Positions 51,577 through 60,991 of a DNA stretch of 64,000 bases are shown piece by piece. This stretch comes from Runella aurantiaca (lineage in GTDB: Bacteria; Bacteroidota; Bacteroidia; Cytophagales; Spirosomataceae): positions 124,001 to 188,000 of the forward strand of contig NZ_QPIW01000011.1 of NCBI RefSeq assembly GCF_003339505.1, written 5' to 3'. The notes beneath the pieces were generated by a model. It was not told the origin of the DNA. It searched no databases and was given only the letters and a program-made list of their open reading frames with translations. Made by a program: the position numbers and the translations under genes. Numbering within the stretch: position 1 is the first letter of the stretch; each line of letters starts with the position of its first letter.

Positions 51577-54500
51577 ATGAACACTAAAATTCTCTACTTA
51601 ACCAAGATGAAGCATTATCTTCCGGTCATCGCAGCGTGGTTGCTTTCGCTGCAAATCGTCTTGGCGCAACGCGTCGTAACGGGTAGCGTTATGGGCGAAG
51701 ACAACAACGAGCCACTCGTAGGAGCCAGCATTCTGGTTGCTGGTACCACCATCGGAACTACCGCCAATGGCGAAGGTAAATTCTCAATTTCAGTGCCCGA
51801 CAACGCCACCACGCTCAAAGTTTCGTTCATCGGTTACACCACCAAAGAGGTTTCAATTACTGGAATCAGCACTATAACCGTCAGCCTCACTCCCGGCGGC
51901 GCCCTCGGCGAAGTCGTGGTGGTGGGCTACACTACACAGCGCAAAGAAGACTTGACAGGCTCGGTAGCGGTGGTTGAATTGGCCCCCATCAAAAACAACA
52001 GCTCAGGCAACCCCATGCAATCTCTGCAAGGACGTGTACCGGGCTTGTACATCGAAAGAGATGGCTCACCAAATGGTTCCAACAACCGAATTTTGATTCG
52101 CGGGGCTAATACTTTGGGAAACAACGACCCACTTTACGTCATTGACGGGATTCCGACTACTCGCCCCGAAGTGTTCCAAAACATGAACCCAGCCAACATC
52201 GAATCTATTCAGGTGTTGAAAGATGCCTCGGCCGAATCCATCTACGGAGCGCGCGCTTCCAACGGCGTGATTATCGTCACCACCAAAAACGGCGGTAATA
52301 CCAACGGAAAAATCGAATTTCAGTTCAACAGCAGCGTATCGGCACAATCGGAAAAATCAATGCGCTTCAAAATGCTGAACGCCGTCGACAGAGGACGGGC
52401 TTTGTGGCAGGCATCGGTCAATGACGGCCAAGACCCCGCGGCAGGTTACGGAGAAATTTATGATTTTAACTGGAACAAAAACTTTAGTAATCCAGTACTA
52501 ACGGGCGTAACAGTGAAGCCCTTCGTGGGTGGTGACCCCAATACACCCGCCGGTGATACCGATTGGCAGGATGTGATGTACAAAACGGGCATCGTGACCA
52601 GAAATGATTTTACGGCTTCTTACGGCACCAAAACCTCCTCACTCGAAGTAAACTTGGGACACCTCAAGAATACAGGTATGCTGCGGTTTACCAACTACGA
52701 CCGTTTGAGTGGCAGCATCAATGCCCTCACCCGCGCTTTTGACGACAAAGTGCGCTTTGGCATCAACTTACGCATCGCCAATTCCAACGAAACACTCACG
52801 GCCACCGACTTAGGCGGTGCTTCCACCACTTCATTGGCCGTTACGTTAGTTCCGACCATTCCTGTTTTCCAAAAAGACGGGGTTACTTATGCGGGGGCTT
52901 CTGGAGCAGGCTATTCTGACCGTAACAACCCACTCCACATGCAGGACATTGCCAAGTGGAACAACGCCAATCGTTTGAGCACCTTCGGGAATATTTTTGT
53001 AGAAATTCAACCCATCAAAAACCTGTTTTTCAAATCAAATTTGGGAGCAGATGATGCACGTTTTTTGAATAAAGTAATCACGCCAACCTTTTCGGAAGGA
53101 GCGTTTAACCGAACCACCAACAGCTTATTCTTTGACCAAAATCGCTATTTGAGTACTACTTGGTCCAACACATTGCGGTATAATTGGGACCTGAACGACA
53201 AAAATCACTTTAAGTTTTTGGTTGGTACTGAGTACATCAAAACGGATTTGAACTTCCAAACCACCAAAAAAGAAGGATTTGCCCTGCAAACCGAAGATTA
53301 TTTTACGCTGAACGCCGGCACGGGCAACACTACCGTAACGGGCGGCTCAACCGGCCACCGTTTGCTGTCGCAGTTTGCGCGGGTTGATTATAATTTTTCG
53401 GATAAATACTTAGTGGCGGTCACTATCCGCCGCGACGGTTCGTCGCGTTTCGGTACCGACAACCGCTACGGTATTTTCCCAGCGGCTTCGTTGGGTTGGA
53501 GAATCGATCAAGAAGAGTTCATGAAAAACAACAGTCTGTTTTCAGAACTGAAAGTAAGAATCGGCGCTGGGCGCGTTGGAAATCAACTCATTGGCGACTT
53601 GGCTCGTTTCGGATTGTTTGATACCCGCTACGGCACCACACAGGCTCAGTTGGGGGGTGGATTTTGGGAGCAATACATGAACATCGGCACGGCCTATGCT
53701 TTATCAGGCGCTAATACAGGCACATTGCCTTCTGGCTTCGTCCAAACCCAAGCCGCCAATTCGGCACTAAAATGGGAAACCACCGACGAAATCAACGTCG
53801 GAACTGACTTTGCCATTTTGAACAATCGCATCTTTGGTTCATTTGATTATTTTACCCGTAAAACTTCGGGCATTTTGATTACCCCTCCCGTTGCTTCCGC
53901 GCTTGGCGAAGGACAGTCAAAAGCCGTAAATGGGGCCTCAAAATCAAACAAAGGCTGGGAATTTGTGCTGGGCTATCGCGGCGTAACACAACAGGATTTG
54001 AAATACAACGTTGTGGCAAACTTCACCCACTTTAGAGATAAAATCACTGAATTGCCTGAGAACGTACGCCCCGCCTACGCCGGAAACCTCGTCAATACCA
54101 TCATCGGTCACTCTCAATTTGACATCTTTGGTTACAAAACCGACGGATTGTTCCAATCACAATCGGAAGTAGACGCCGCTCCCGCGCAAGTAGGTGCTGG
54201 CCCGGGCCGAATCCGTTATGTAGATATCAACAATGACAACAGAATCGACGATTTGGACAGAACTTGGATTGGTACTACCCTGCCCGCATTGGAGTACGGG
54301 TTGCGGGTTGATTTGACCTACAAAAAATTTGACCTGTCTCTCTTCGGTTCAGGCGTAGCTGGCCGCAAAGGTTTTGATGTTTATACGCTGTTCAATAATT
54401 TAATGAAAGGACGTGAGAACGTAGGCCCTGGCGTATTTGATGCCTGGACACCCCAAAATACCAACACCAATGTTCCCGCTTTGACCCTGAAAGATAACAA

Positions 54501-54744
54501 CGGCGAAGGACGCACCTCTGACTACTTCATCGTCAATACGTCTTATTTTAAAATGCGTAACATTCAATTGGGTTACAGCATTAACGCCAAAGGGGTCTTT
54601 ACCCGACTGCGAGTATTCGCCATGGCCGAAAACTTGTTTTGGTTCAAAAGCAAAAACTACTTAAGCCCTGACCCTGAGCGCATTGACCTTGGACCTGTGC
54701 CTATTCCAAAAACGTTCACTTTCGGTGTTAACGCGTCATTTTAA
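51577..54744 (+). CDS. SusC/RagA-family TonB-dependent receptor of the fructan locus
   Basis: The 1,055-residue outer-membrane protein has a signal peptide (ending VLAQ), a carboxypeptidase-D-like regulatory domain (about 32-115; VTGSVMGEDNNEPLVGASILVAGT), a TonB box region (GEVVVVGYTTQRKEDLTGSV), a plug (SLQGRVPGLYI, RGANTLGNNDPLYVIDGIP, VLKDASAESIYGARASNGVIIVTTK) and a C-terminal barrel ending VNASF. With SusD it imports oligosaccharides, here presumably fructo-oligosaccharides. An internal ATG at 51607 is an equally plausible start. It is followed 21 bp later by SusD. Confidence 0.95.
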   Translation: MNTKILYLTKMKHYLPVIAAWLLSLQIVLAQRVVTGSVMGEDNNEPLVGASILVAGTTIGTTANGEGKFSISVPDNATTLKVSFIGYTTKEVSITGISTITVSLTPGGALGEVVVVGYTTQRKEDLTGSVAVVELAPIKNNSSGNPMQSLQGRVPGLYIERDGSPNGSNNRILIRGANTLGNNDPLYVIDGIPTTRPEVFQNMNPANIESIQVLKDASAESIYGARASNGVIIVTTKNGGNTNGKIEFQFNSSVSAQSEKSMRFKMLNAVDRGRALWQASVNDGQDPAAGYGEIYDFNWNKNFSNPVLTGVTVKPFVGGDPNTPAGDTDWQDVMYKTGIVTRNDFTASYGTKTSSLEVNLGHLKNTGMLRFTNYDRLSGSINALTRAFDDKVRFGINLRIANSNETLTATDLGGASTTSLAVTLVPTIPVFQKDGVTYAGASGAGYSDRNNPLHMQDIAKWNNANRLSTFGNIFVEIQPIKNLFFKSNLGADDARFLNKVITPTFSEGAFNRTTNSLFFDQNRYLSTTWSNTLRYNWDLNDKNHFKFLVGTEYIKTDLNFQTTKKEGFALQTEDYFTLNAGTGNTTVTGGSTGHRLLSQFARVDYNFSDKYLVAVTIRRDGSSRFGTDNRYGIFPAASLGWRIDQEEFMKNNSLFSELKVRIGAGRVGNQLIGDLARFGLFDTRYGTTQAQLGGGFWEQYMNIGTAYALSGANTGTLPSGFVQTQAANSALKWETTDEINVGTDFAILNNRIFGSFDYFTRKTSGILITPPVASALGEGQSKAVNGASKSNKGWEFVLGYRGVTQQDLKYNVVANFTHFRDKITELPENVRPAYAGNLVNTIIGHSQFDIFGYKTDGLFQSQSEVDAAPAQVGAGPGRIRYVDINNDNRIDDLDRTWIGTTLPALEYGLRVDLTYKKFDLSLFGSGVAGRKGFDVYTLFNNLMKGRENVGPGVFDAWTPQNTNTNVPALTLKDNNGEGRTSDYFIVNTSYFKMRNIQLGYSINAKGVFTRLRVFAMAENLFWFKSKNYLSPDPERIDLGPVPIPKTFTFGVNASF

Positions 54745-54765
54745 TACATTCTAATTAGAGCAAAC

Positions 54766-56472
54766 ATGAAAAAGAAACTATTCTCCACTATATTTATTTC
54801 GGGAGTGTTGGCGTTCAGCTCCTGCGAAAATGCCCTTGATTACACTCCTACGGGCGTATTGTCGTCCTCTGACCTCACCTCGCCCACAGCCATTGACGGC
54901 TTGGTGACCTCCGCCTACGCCGCCATCGGCAATGGCGACATGATTGGACCTATTTATAGCAATTGGGTGTACGGCAGTGTCCGCTCCGACGACACCTATA
55001 AAGGCGGCGGCGGTACGGGCGACGTGGGTGAAATCGACGCCCTTGAGCACTACAATTTGGTCACGCCTACCATGGGTGCGTTCGTAACCCGTACGTGGCA
55101 AAACCTGTTTAAATCCATTTCGAGATGTAACGTGGCCCTGCGTGCGGTCAATACCCTGACGGAAGCCAATTTCCCTAACAAAAAAATACGGTTGGCGGAG
55201 TTGCGCTTTTTGAGAGCACACAGCTATTTCACCATGAAGCTGCTGTACAAAAACATCCCAATTTTTGACGAAACGGCCACCGAAGCGGATATTTTAAAGG
55301 TTTCCAATACCCTGACCAATGAAGAATCATGGAACAAAATTGCCACTGATTTCCAGTTTGCCATTGACAACTTACCCACGTCGCAGGCAGAATTGGGAAG
55401 AGCCAATAAACTATCGGCGCAGGCATATTTGGCCAAACTGAGATTGTATCAAGCTTACGAGCAGGATAATAACCACAAAGTGACCAATATTAACAAAGGC
55501 CGCTTGCAGGAAGTAGTAGCACTGACGCAGGCCGTGATTTCTTCCGGAAAATACAGTTTGAGCAAAGACATTGCCGACAATTTTATTCCCGAAACCGAAA
55601 ACGGCCCGGAGTCTATTTTTGCCATTCAGTTCACCGTCAATGACGGCACCACTGCGGGCCGCATGAGCTACGAAGACGGATTGAATTACCCACACGGCGC
55701 GCCTCAATACGGCTGCTGCGGGTTTCACGCAGGAAGCCAGAATTTGGTCAATGCCCACACCACCGATGCCAACGGACTGCCCAATTTTGATACTTTCAAC
55801 AACAAACCCGCCGATTTGGCCACCCAAACCGTTGACCCACGCCTCGACCATACCGTAGGCATTGACGGGCACGTGTACAAATACGACAACACTAAGTTGT
55901 TCAGCAACAGTTGGGTACGCGACCCGGGCGTGTATGGTAATTTTCACACCATGCGCTTTCAGCAATTGGCCACGAGCGGGTCGTATTTCAAACTCGGTCC
56001 ATTTATGGGAACCGCTAAAAACTACGATATTCTTCGCTACGACGACGTATTGCTGATGCAGGCCGAGGCCTATATCCAGTTGGGTCAGCCCGCCAACGCG
56101 TTGCCGCTAATTAACCAAATCAGAGAAAGAGCCGCTGCCAGTACCAGCCGCCTCAAAAAACTCGACGGGACATTTGCTTCAAAGTACAACGTAAAACCCT
56201 ATTCGGCCACGGGCTGGACGCAGGAGTTTGCTTTCAAAGCCTTGCAATGGGAACGCCGTTTGGAGTTTGCAACCGAAGGTGCTCGCTTCTTTGACTTGGT
56301 TCGTTGGGGCATTGCCGAATCTACGCTCAATACCTATATCGCCAAAGAGAAAGTGAGCAGAACGTACTTGGCAACGGCGAAATTTACCGCTGGCCGGGAT
56401 GAGTACTTACCCATTCCACAGGCTGAAATAACCTTTACCAACGGGCTTTATAAGCAAAATCCAGGGTATTAA
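54766..56472 (+). CDS. SusD/RagB-family nutrient-binding lipoprotein
   Basis: The 568-residue protein has a lipoprotein signal (MKKKLFSTIFISGVLAFSSC, Cys 20). The SusD pattern of TPR-like helices is present: TWQNLFKSISRCNVALRAV, AELRFLRAHSYFTMKLLYKNIPIF, YDILRYDDVLLMQAEAYIQLGQ, and the C-terminal WERRLEFATEGARFFDLVRWG and YLPIPQAEI. It caps the SusC pore on the cell surface and binds the glycan. Position and family agree with a fructan-binding role. Confidence 0.95.
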   Translation: MKKKLFSTIFISGVLAFSSCENALDYTPTGVLSSSDLTSPTAIDGLVTSAYAAIGNGDMIGPIYSNWVYGSVRSDDTYKGGGGTGDVGEIDALEHYNLVTPTMGAFVTRTWQNLFKSISRCNVALRAVNTLTEANFPNKKIRLAELRFLRAHSYFTMKLLYKNIPIFDETATEADILKVSNTLTNEESWNKIATDFQFAIDNLPTSQAELGRANKLSAQAYLAKLRLYQAYEQDNNHKVTNINKGRLQEVVALTQAVISSGKYSLSKDIADNFIPETENGPESIFAIQFTVNDGTTAGRMSYEDGLNYPHGAPQYGCCGFHAGSQNLVNAHTTDANGLPNFDTFNNKPADLATQTVDPRLDHTVGIDGHVYKYDNTKLFSNSWVRDPGVYGNFHTMRFQQLATSGSYFKLGPFMGTAKNYDILRYDDVLLMQAEAYIQLGQPANALPLINQIRERAAASTSRLKKLDGTFASKYNVKPYSATGWTQEFAFKALQWERRLEFATEGARFFDLVRWGIAESTLNTYIAKEKVSRTYLATAKFTAGRDEYLPIPQAEITFTNGLYKQNPGY

Positions 56473-56587
56473 AAGTCAAATACTGATAGCTTAGAAACAC
56501 ATGAAAGAAATGGTAGTGGTTATATCTTACTGCTACCATTCTTATTGTAAACAGGTACATTTGGAAACTTTTTAATGACACATACGA

Positions 56588-58093
56588 ATGAAAAAAATAG
56601 CGCCTTGTCTGTTGTTTCTCCTTTTCTCAGTGGCTTGTTTTGCACAAAACAAACCACAAGATTATCGCCCGCAGTATCACTATACCGCGCCAAAAAATTG
56701 GGTAAATGACCCCAACGGAATGGTATATCTTGACGGCGAGTACCATTTGTTTTACCAATATAACCCTTTCGGGAATGTGTGGGGACACATGAGCTGGGGA
56801 CATGCCGTGAGCAAAGACCTCAAAAACTGGGAAACGCTCCCCGTGGCCCTGCCCGAATTTGACAACGCCGACGGAACCCAAACCATGATTTTTTCGGGTT
56901 GTACCGTCATCGACAGCATGAATACATCGGGCTTTTTTGAGAAAGGCTTTACCAAAGGAATGGTGGCGATTTTTACGTCGCATATTGAAGGCAAAGCCCA
57001 ACACCAGAGTATCGCGTATAGCGCCGACAAAGGCAGAACCTGGAAACGTTACGACAAAAATCCCGTGTTGGATTTAGGCATGAAGGATTTCCGCGACCCT
57101 AACGTGATTTGGTATCCCGAAAAACAAGTCTGGATTATGGCCGTCGTAAAGCCACTGGAATACATGGCTCAATTTTATGAATCTAAAGACCTGAAAAAGT
57201 GGACTTTATTGAGCGAATTCGGCAAGCAGGGCGACATGACCAAAATCTGGGAATGCCCCTCCCTGACCAAAGTACCCGTGGAAGGAACCAATGAAACCAA
57301 GTGGGTTTTGATGGTTTCGAGCGGCCACCGCCAAAAGGACTATTTGGCCATGCAGTATTTTGTGGGTGATTTTGACGGAAAAACCTTCACTCCTCAAAAA
57401 CAAAATGAAATTCTGTACGTGGACGAAGGCAAGGATTTTTACGCGGCCATCCCCTTCCAAAACTTGCCAAAATCGCACGCCAAACCCGTCATGATTGGTT
57501 GGATAAACGATTGGGAATACGCCCGCGAAATCCCCACGGGCGACACGTGGCGGGGTGGGTTTTCGGTGGCCAGAGAGTTCTCCCTGAAAAAAACAGCCGA
57601 TGGACTCCGACTCGTTCAACAGCCCATTATTCAACTTAAAAGTGCCCAAAAAGAGGTATTCAGCGTTAAAAACAAGGTGGTTGATGGCACGTATGAACTG
57701 CCGTTCAAGGGCGAAGTGTTTGATTTGACGCTGGAAATTCAGCCACAACAGGCCAAGGTGGTTACGCTCAATGTATTCCAAAGCCAAGACGAATCTACGG
57801 CCATTCGCTACGATGCCAACACGCAGGAATTATCCCTCGACCGCACACGCTCGGGTCAAGTGAATTTTCATCCGAGGTTTTCGAGCGTGGAACGTGTAAA
57901 AGTACCATTGAAGGATGGGAAGCTTAAAATCAGGCTATTAGCCGATAAGTCAATCCTTGAGTTATTCGCGCAGGACGGCGAGCAAGCCCTGACTGAATGG
58001 GTTTTCCCCACAAAACACGAAGGCGGAATCACGTTGACGTCGGAAGGTGGAAAAGCAAAAATAACGACCCTTTCGGTTCATACTGTTCATTAA
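56588..58093 (+). CDS. GH32 glycoside hydrolase (levanase/inulinase-like)
   Basis: The 501-residue protein has a signal peptide (about 1-19). The three GH32 acidic motifs are present: WVNDPNG (nucleophile Asp 41), FRDP (about residue 165, transition-state stabiliser) and WECP (about 220, acid/base). HLFYQYNPFGNVWGHMSWGHA and a C-terminal beta-sandwich (about 365-501; DKSILELFAQDGEQALTEWVFP) are also seen. GH32 enzymes release fructose from levan, inulin or sucrose; endo- or exo-action cannot be told. It ends the locus. The preceding gap of 115 bp may hold its own promoter. Confidence 0.94.
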   Translation: MKKIAPCLLFLLFSVACFAQNKPQDYRPQYHYTAPKNWVNDPNGMVYLDGEYHLFYQYNPFGNVWGHMSWGHAVSKDLKNWETLPVALPEFDNADGTQTMIFSGCTVIDSMNTSGFFEKGFTKGMVAIFTSHIEGKAQHQSIAYSADKGRTWKRYDKNPVLDLGMKDFRDPNVIWYPEKQVWIMAVVKPLEYMAQFYESKDLKKWTLLSEFGKQGDMTKIWECPSLTKVPVEGTNETKWVLMVSSGHRQKDYLAMQYFVGDFDGKTFTPQKQNEILYVDEGKDFYAAIPFQNLPKSHAKPVMIGWINDWEYAREIPTGDTWRGGFSVAREFSLKKTADGLRLVQQPIIQLKSAQKEVFSVKNKVVDGTYELPFKGEVFDLTLEIQPQQAKVVTLNVFQSQDESTAIRYDANTQELSLDRTRSGQVNFHPRFSSVERVKVPLKDGKLKIRLLADKSILELFAQDGEQALTEWVFPTKHEGGITLTSEGGKAKITTLSVHTVH

Positions 58094-58106
58094 ATAACGT
58101 CGGTTT

Positions 58107-58157
58107 ATAACGTCGGCGAGGTTTTGAACCGGGGCGCGCAGCTCTCGCCGACGTTAT
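58107..58157. repeat. REP-like hairpin, second copy
   Basis: A perfect 14-bp stem (58107-58120 with 58144-58157) encloses a loop GTTTTGAACCGGGGCGCGCA. The same loop, reverse-complemented with few changes, lies in the hairpin at 13995-14037. It separates the convergent GH32 and propeller-like genes and may also act as a terminator. Confidence 0.65.
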
Positions 58158-58167
58158 TACTGTTTTC

Positions 58168-58956
58168 TTAGCCTTTTGTGCGGTACAATGTACCGTTTTC
58201 AATGACGTAGAGTGTGTTATCCATGGCAATAATGCGCGTTACTGCGCTCAGAAGGCCTTTTTCGCCTACTTGCTCATAGTTTCCGTTTTTATCAGTTCTG
58301 AAAAGCGTTCCGTCAGCTTCCACACTCCACAAAAAGCCACGGTCGGCCACCATTGCGATGGTATTTTCCCAATCTCCCACCTTGCCTACCTGCTGCCAGC
58401 GCAGGGTTTTCATGTTGCTTTTATAAAGTGTACCTTTTTCGACCGTCCACAGGTGCCCGTCCATGGCCTCTAGCATTTCGGCATCGGTAAACTCCCCATC
58501 ATTACCGATTTGTCGCCAAGTGCCGTCTTTGGAGGTTTCGTAAAGCGTTCCGCTGGTTTCTATACTATAAAGCTTGCCATTCAGCCCTACCATTCCTTGC
58601 GTATCTTTCCAGTCGCCCGTTTTGCCCACCTGCCGCCAAACTGCCTTTGAAGGAATCGTCTGGTAAAGAGAGCCATCTTCAATGGTCCAAATTTCGTTGT
58701 CCAACGACACCAGCAGGTCGGCATTATCAAATAACCCTTTATCGCCAAGCTGTCGGTAATTTCCCTGTTTATCGGTTTGAAACAGCGTCCCGTCTTTTTC
58801 AATGCTGTATAAGTAGCCGCCCATGCCTACAACACCAATGGTATTTGCCCAATCTCCTTTTTTACCTACCTGTTCCCATCGTTGGGCGTTCAGAAGTAGA
58901 GGGGATAAAAATGCCGTACAAACCAAGGTGACGAGTAATAATTTTTCCATTTTCAT
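58168..58956 (-). CDS. exported tandem-repeat protein, tectonin/beta-propeller-like
   Basis: The 262-residue protein has a signal peptide (about 1-24). About six repeats of roughly 40 residues then alternate between two forms, one with W-Q-VGK-GDW followed by LYSIE..GTL and one with GDKGLFDNAD followed by IWTIEDGSLY. The pattern resembles tectonin or six-bladed propeller proteins that bind sugars. The repeats are nearly regular, so recent duplication is likely. A second ATG at 58950 is possible. A TACTTTTG (-7-like) box lies at 58990-58983 upstream. Confidence 0.7.
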   Translation of the reverse strand: MKMEKLLLVTLVCTAFLSPLLLNAQRWEQVGKKGDWANTIGVVGMGGYLYSIEKDGTLFQTDKQGNYRQLGDKGLFDNADLLVSLDNEIWTIEDGSLYQTIPSKAVWRQVGKTGDWKDTQGMVGLNGKLYSIETSGTLYETSKDGTWRQIGNDGEFTDAEMLEAMDGHLWTVEKGTLYKSNMKTLRWQQVGKVGDWENTIAMVADRGFLWSVEADGTLFRTDKNGNYEQVGEKGLLSAVTRIIAMDNTLYVIENGTLYRTKG

Positions 58957-59208
58957 TCAACGTATTTTTTAAGTGTTCGGCTCAAAAGTACTACAATTCG
59001 GTATAATTTATCGGCTCTTAAGATTTTAGTATTTTGGGCCATAAAACGAACATTTTAGGTTAATTTTCAATACAAAAATCAATAACATTCAAAAAAATAA
59101 AAATATTTTTATATTTATGTAAGGAGTTCTAACCTCCCAACTTGTCTTAGTAGTAGATTACGGAAAGGTATATTAATCCTTCAGCAATATTACCCTCAGG
59201 CACAAACG

Positions 59209-59895
59209 ATGGAGCAGGCGTACAACGAACCTTACGAAGAGCGAAACCCAAAAACCTTGGGTACTCCTTCCATTCCGCTTAACCCAGCCAACCCACATCT
59301 CAAAACCGCTTTTGAGTTGGATGATGAGTTGTTTATCCGCAAAACGCTGGAGGCCAACCTACGACTTGGGGTAGAGTTACTGTACAAACGCTATTACCAA
59401 CCGATGTGCACGCACGCGGTGAAGTTTGTCGGCTCGCGCGAAATTGCCGAGGACTTGGTTTCTGAGATTTTCTTTCAGTTTTACGCCAACAAGACGTTTC
59501 TGGAAATTGATTCTTCTTACCGTCTGTATTTGTTTCGTACGGTGCGAAATCGGGCGTATAACCATCTCCGTTGGGATTTGAGCCGCAAAGCCGACATCGG
59601 CGAAGCCGCCCAAAAACCCATTCTTGACGAGCAGCAACCCGACCAAATCAGTCAGTTTGAGGAATTATATCACGACGTCGAAGAGGCCGTCAACAAGCTA
59701 CCTCTCGAACGGCGGCGGATTTATCTGATGCAAAAATTTGAAGGTAAAAAGTACCGTGAAATCGCCGACGAACTCAATCTATCCGTCAAGACTGTTGATG
59801 TACAGCTCACCCGCGCCAACCAGTACATTCGAAATCTTTTGAAAGACAAGTGGTTGCTCTCACTGTTCGCCTTCTTTACGGGTATTTTTCACTGA
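59209..59895 (+). CDS. ECF sigma factor of a TonB-receptor signalling system
   Basis: The 228-residue protein has sigma region 2 (GVELLYKRYYQPMCTHAVKFVGSREIAEDLVSEIFFQFYA, YLFRTVRNRAYNHLRW) and region 4 (LPLERRRIYLMQKFEGKKYREIADELNLSVKTVDVQLTRANQYIRNLL). It is followed by a FecR-type gene and a SusC receptor with an STN domain, the standard cell-surface signalling set. About 45 residues precede region 2, an N-terminal extension common in Bacteroidota members. A 252-bp divergent spacer precedes it. Confidence 0.92.
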   Translation: MEQAYNEPYEERNPKTLGTPSIPLNPANPHLKTAFELDDELFIRKTLEANLRLGVELLYKRYYQPMCTHAVKFVGSREIAEDLVSEIFFQFYANKTFLEIDSSYRLYLFRTVRNRAYNHLRWDLSRKADIGEAAQKPILDEQQPDQISQFEELYHDVEEAVNKLPLERRRIYLMQKFEGKKYREIADELNLSVKTVDVQLTRANQYIRNLLKDKWLLSLFAFFTGIFH

Positions 59896-59966
59896 TTTTT
59901 TATGTAGAACTCCTCGCTTGTAAGGAACAAAAAACGATTCTTGTCGGGTCACAAAAGAAAGCATCA

Positions 59967-60971
59967 ATGAACGCAGAAATCAACAAAGAATTCATATTCA
60001 ACTATTTGTCAGGAAAAACATCCGCTTTACAAAAACAAATGGTTGACGAGTGGGTCAAACAACCCGCCAATGAAGAGCTGTTTTATAAATGGCTGGTCGA
60101 GTACGAATACCAACGTCCTCAATATTTGACAAGCTTGCCCGAAGCCATTGAGCGGTTTCATGCCTACGCCGAACAATTTGACCAAAATCCGTCTCTTGTT
60201 TTTCCTACGGAAGAGCCCCCGCTTCCTACCCGGCGACATTTCGGGTTATGGATGCTGGCAGCCTGTCTGATTGGAGGGCTGTTGGTCGGCAGTTGGGTGT
60301 TCAGAAATAATATCATGTATCAAACCCACAGCACCGCGTTTGGTGAAACCAAATCGCTGGAGCTCAGCGATCAGACCAAAGTGACACTCAACGCAAATTC
60401 ATCTTTGCGGGTACCGCGTTTTGGTTTTGGGGCCAAAACCCGCGAAGTATTATTGACGGGAGAAGCCAATTTTGACGTAACACATACGCCTAACCATCAG
60501 AAGTTTATCGTCAAAACCAACAAAGGGTTTGAGGTTGTGGTGCTAGGTACAGAGTTTACGGTGTACTCGCGTCAGCAAACCGCCAAAGTGGTGCTCAATA
60601 AGGGTAAAGTGCAGTTGCGCTACCGCGAAGGCCAAACTCAAAAGCAGGTCATCATGAAACCCGGCGACTTGGTAACGCTCGACCAAAGTAATCACCTCCA
60701 ACAGCAAGTAACTCCTCAACCCGAAAAATACGCTGCTTGGAAAGACCATCGCTTTGTATTTGATGATACTACGCTAGAAGAGTTTGCCAAAATAATGGAT
60801 GAAAACTACGGGATTCAGGTCATTATCAAAGATGAAGTCCTTTCAAAACGCACCCTCGTCGGTTCTTTTCGCGCCGAAAACGCGGACGAATTACTCGGTA
60901 TTGTCTCCGAAATTTTCAATATCAAAATTGTAAAAACGGGTAACACTGTGATTCTAACTGATAACCAATAG
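59967..60971 (+). CDS. FecR-family anti-sigma factor
   Basis: From the ATG at 59967 it has 334 residues: a cytoplasmic N-terminal part (about 1-90) that should bind the sigma factor, one membrane helix (about 92-110; LWMLAACLIGGLLVGSWVF), and a periplasmic FecR domain (about 125-235; TAFGETKSLELSDQTKVTLNANSSLRVP, GEANFDVTHTPNHQKFIVKTNKGFEVVVLGTEFTVYS). A C-terminal DUF4974 domain (about 260-334; FDDTTLEEFAKIMDENYGIQVIIKD) follows. It relays the signal from the receptor's STN domain to the sigma factor. Confidence 0.93.
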   Translation: MNAEINKEFIFNYLSGKTSALQKQMVDEWVKQPANEELFYKWLVEYEYQRPQYLTSLPEAIERFHAYAEQFDQNPSLVFPTEEPPLPTRRHFGLWMLAACLIGGLLVGSWVFRNNIMYQTHSTAFGETKSLELSDQTKVTLNANSSLRVPRFGFGAKTREVLLTGEANFDVTHTPNHQKFIVKTNKGFEVVVLGTEFTVYSRQQTAKVVLNKGKVQLRYREGQTQKQVIMKPGDLVTLDQSNHLQQQVTPQPEKYAAWKDHRFVFDDTTLEEFAKIMDENYGIQVIIKDEVLSKRTLVGSFRAENADELLGIVSEIFNIKIVKTGNTVILTDNQ

Positions 60972-60991
60972 CCGCTAAACCGTTCTCTACT

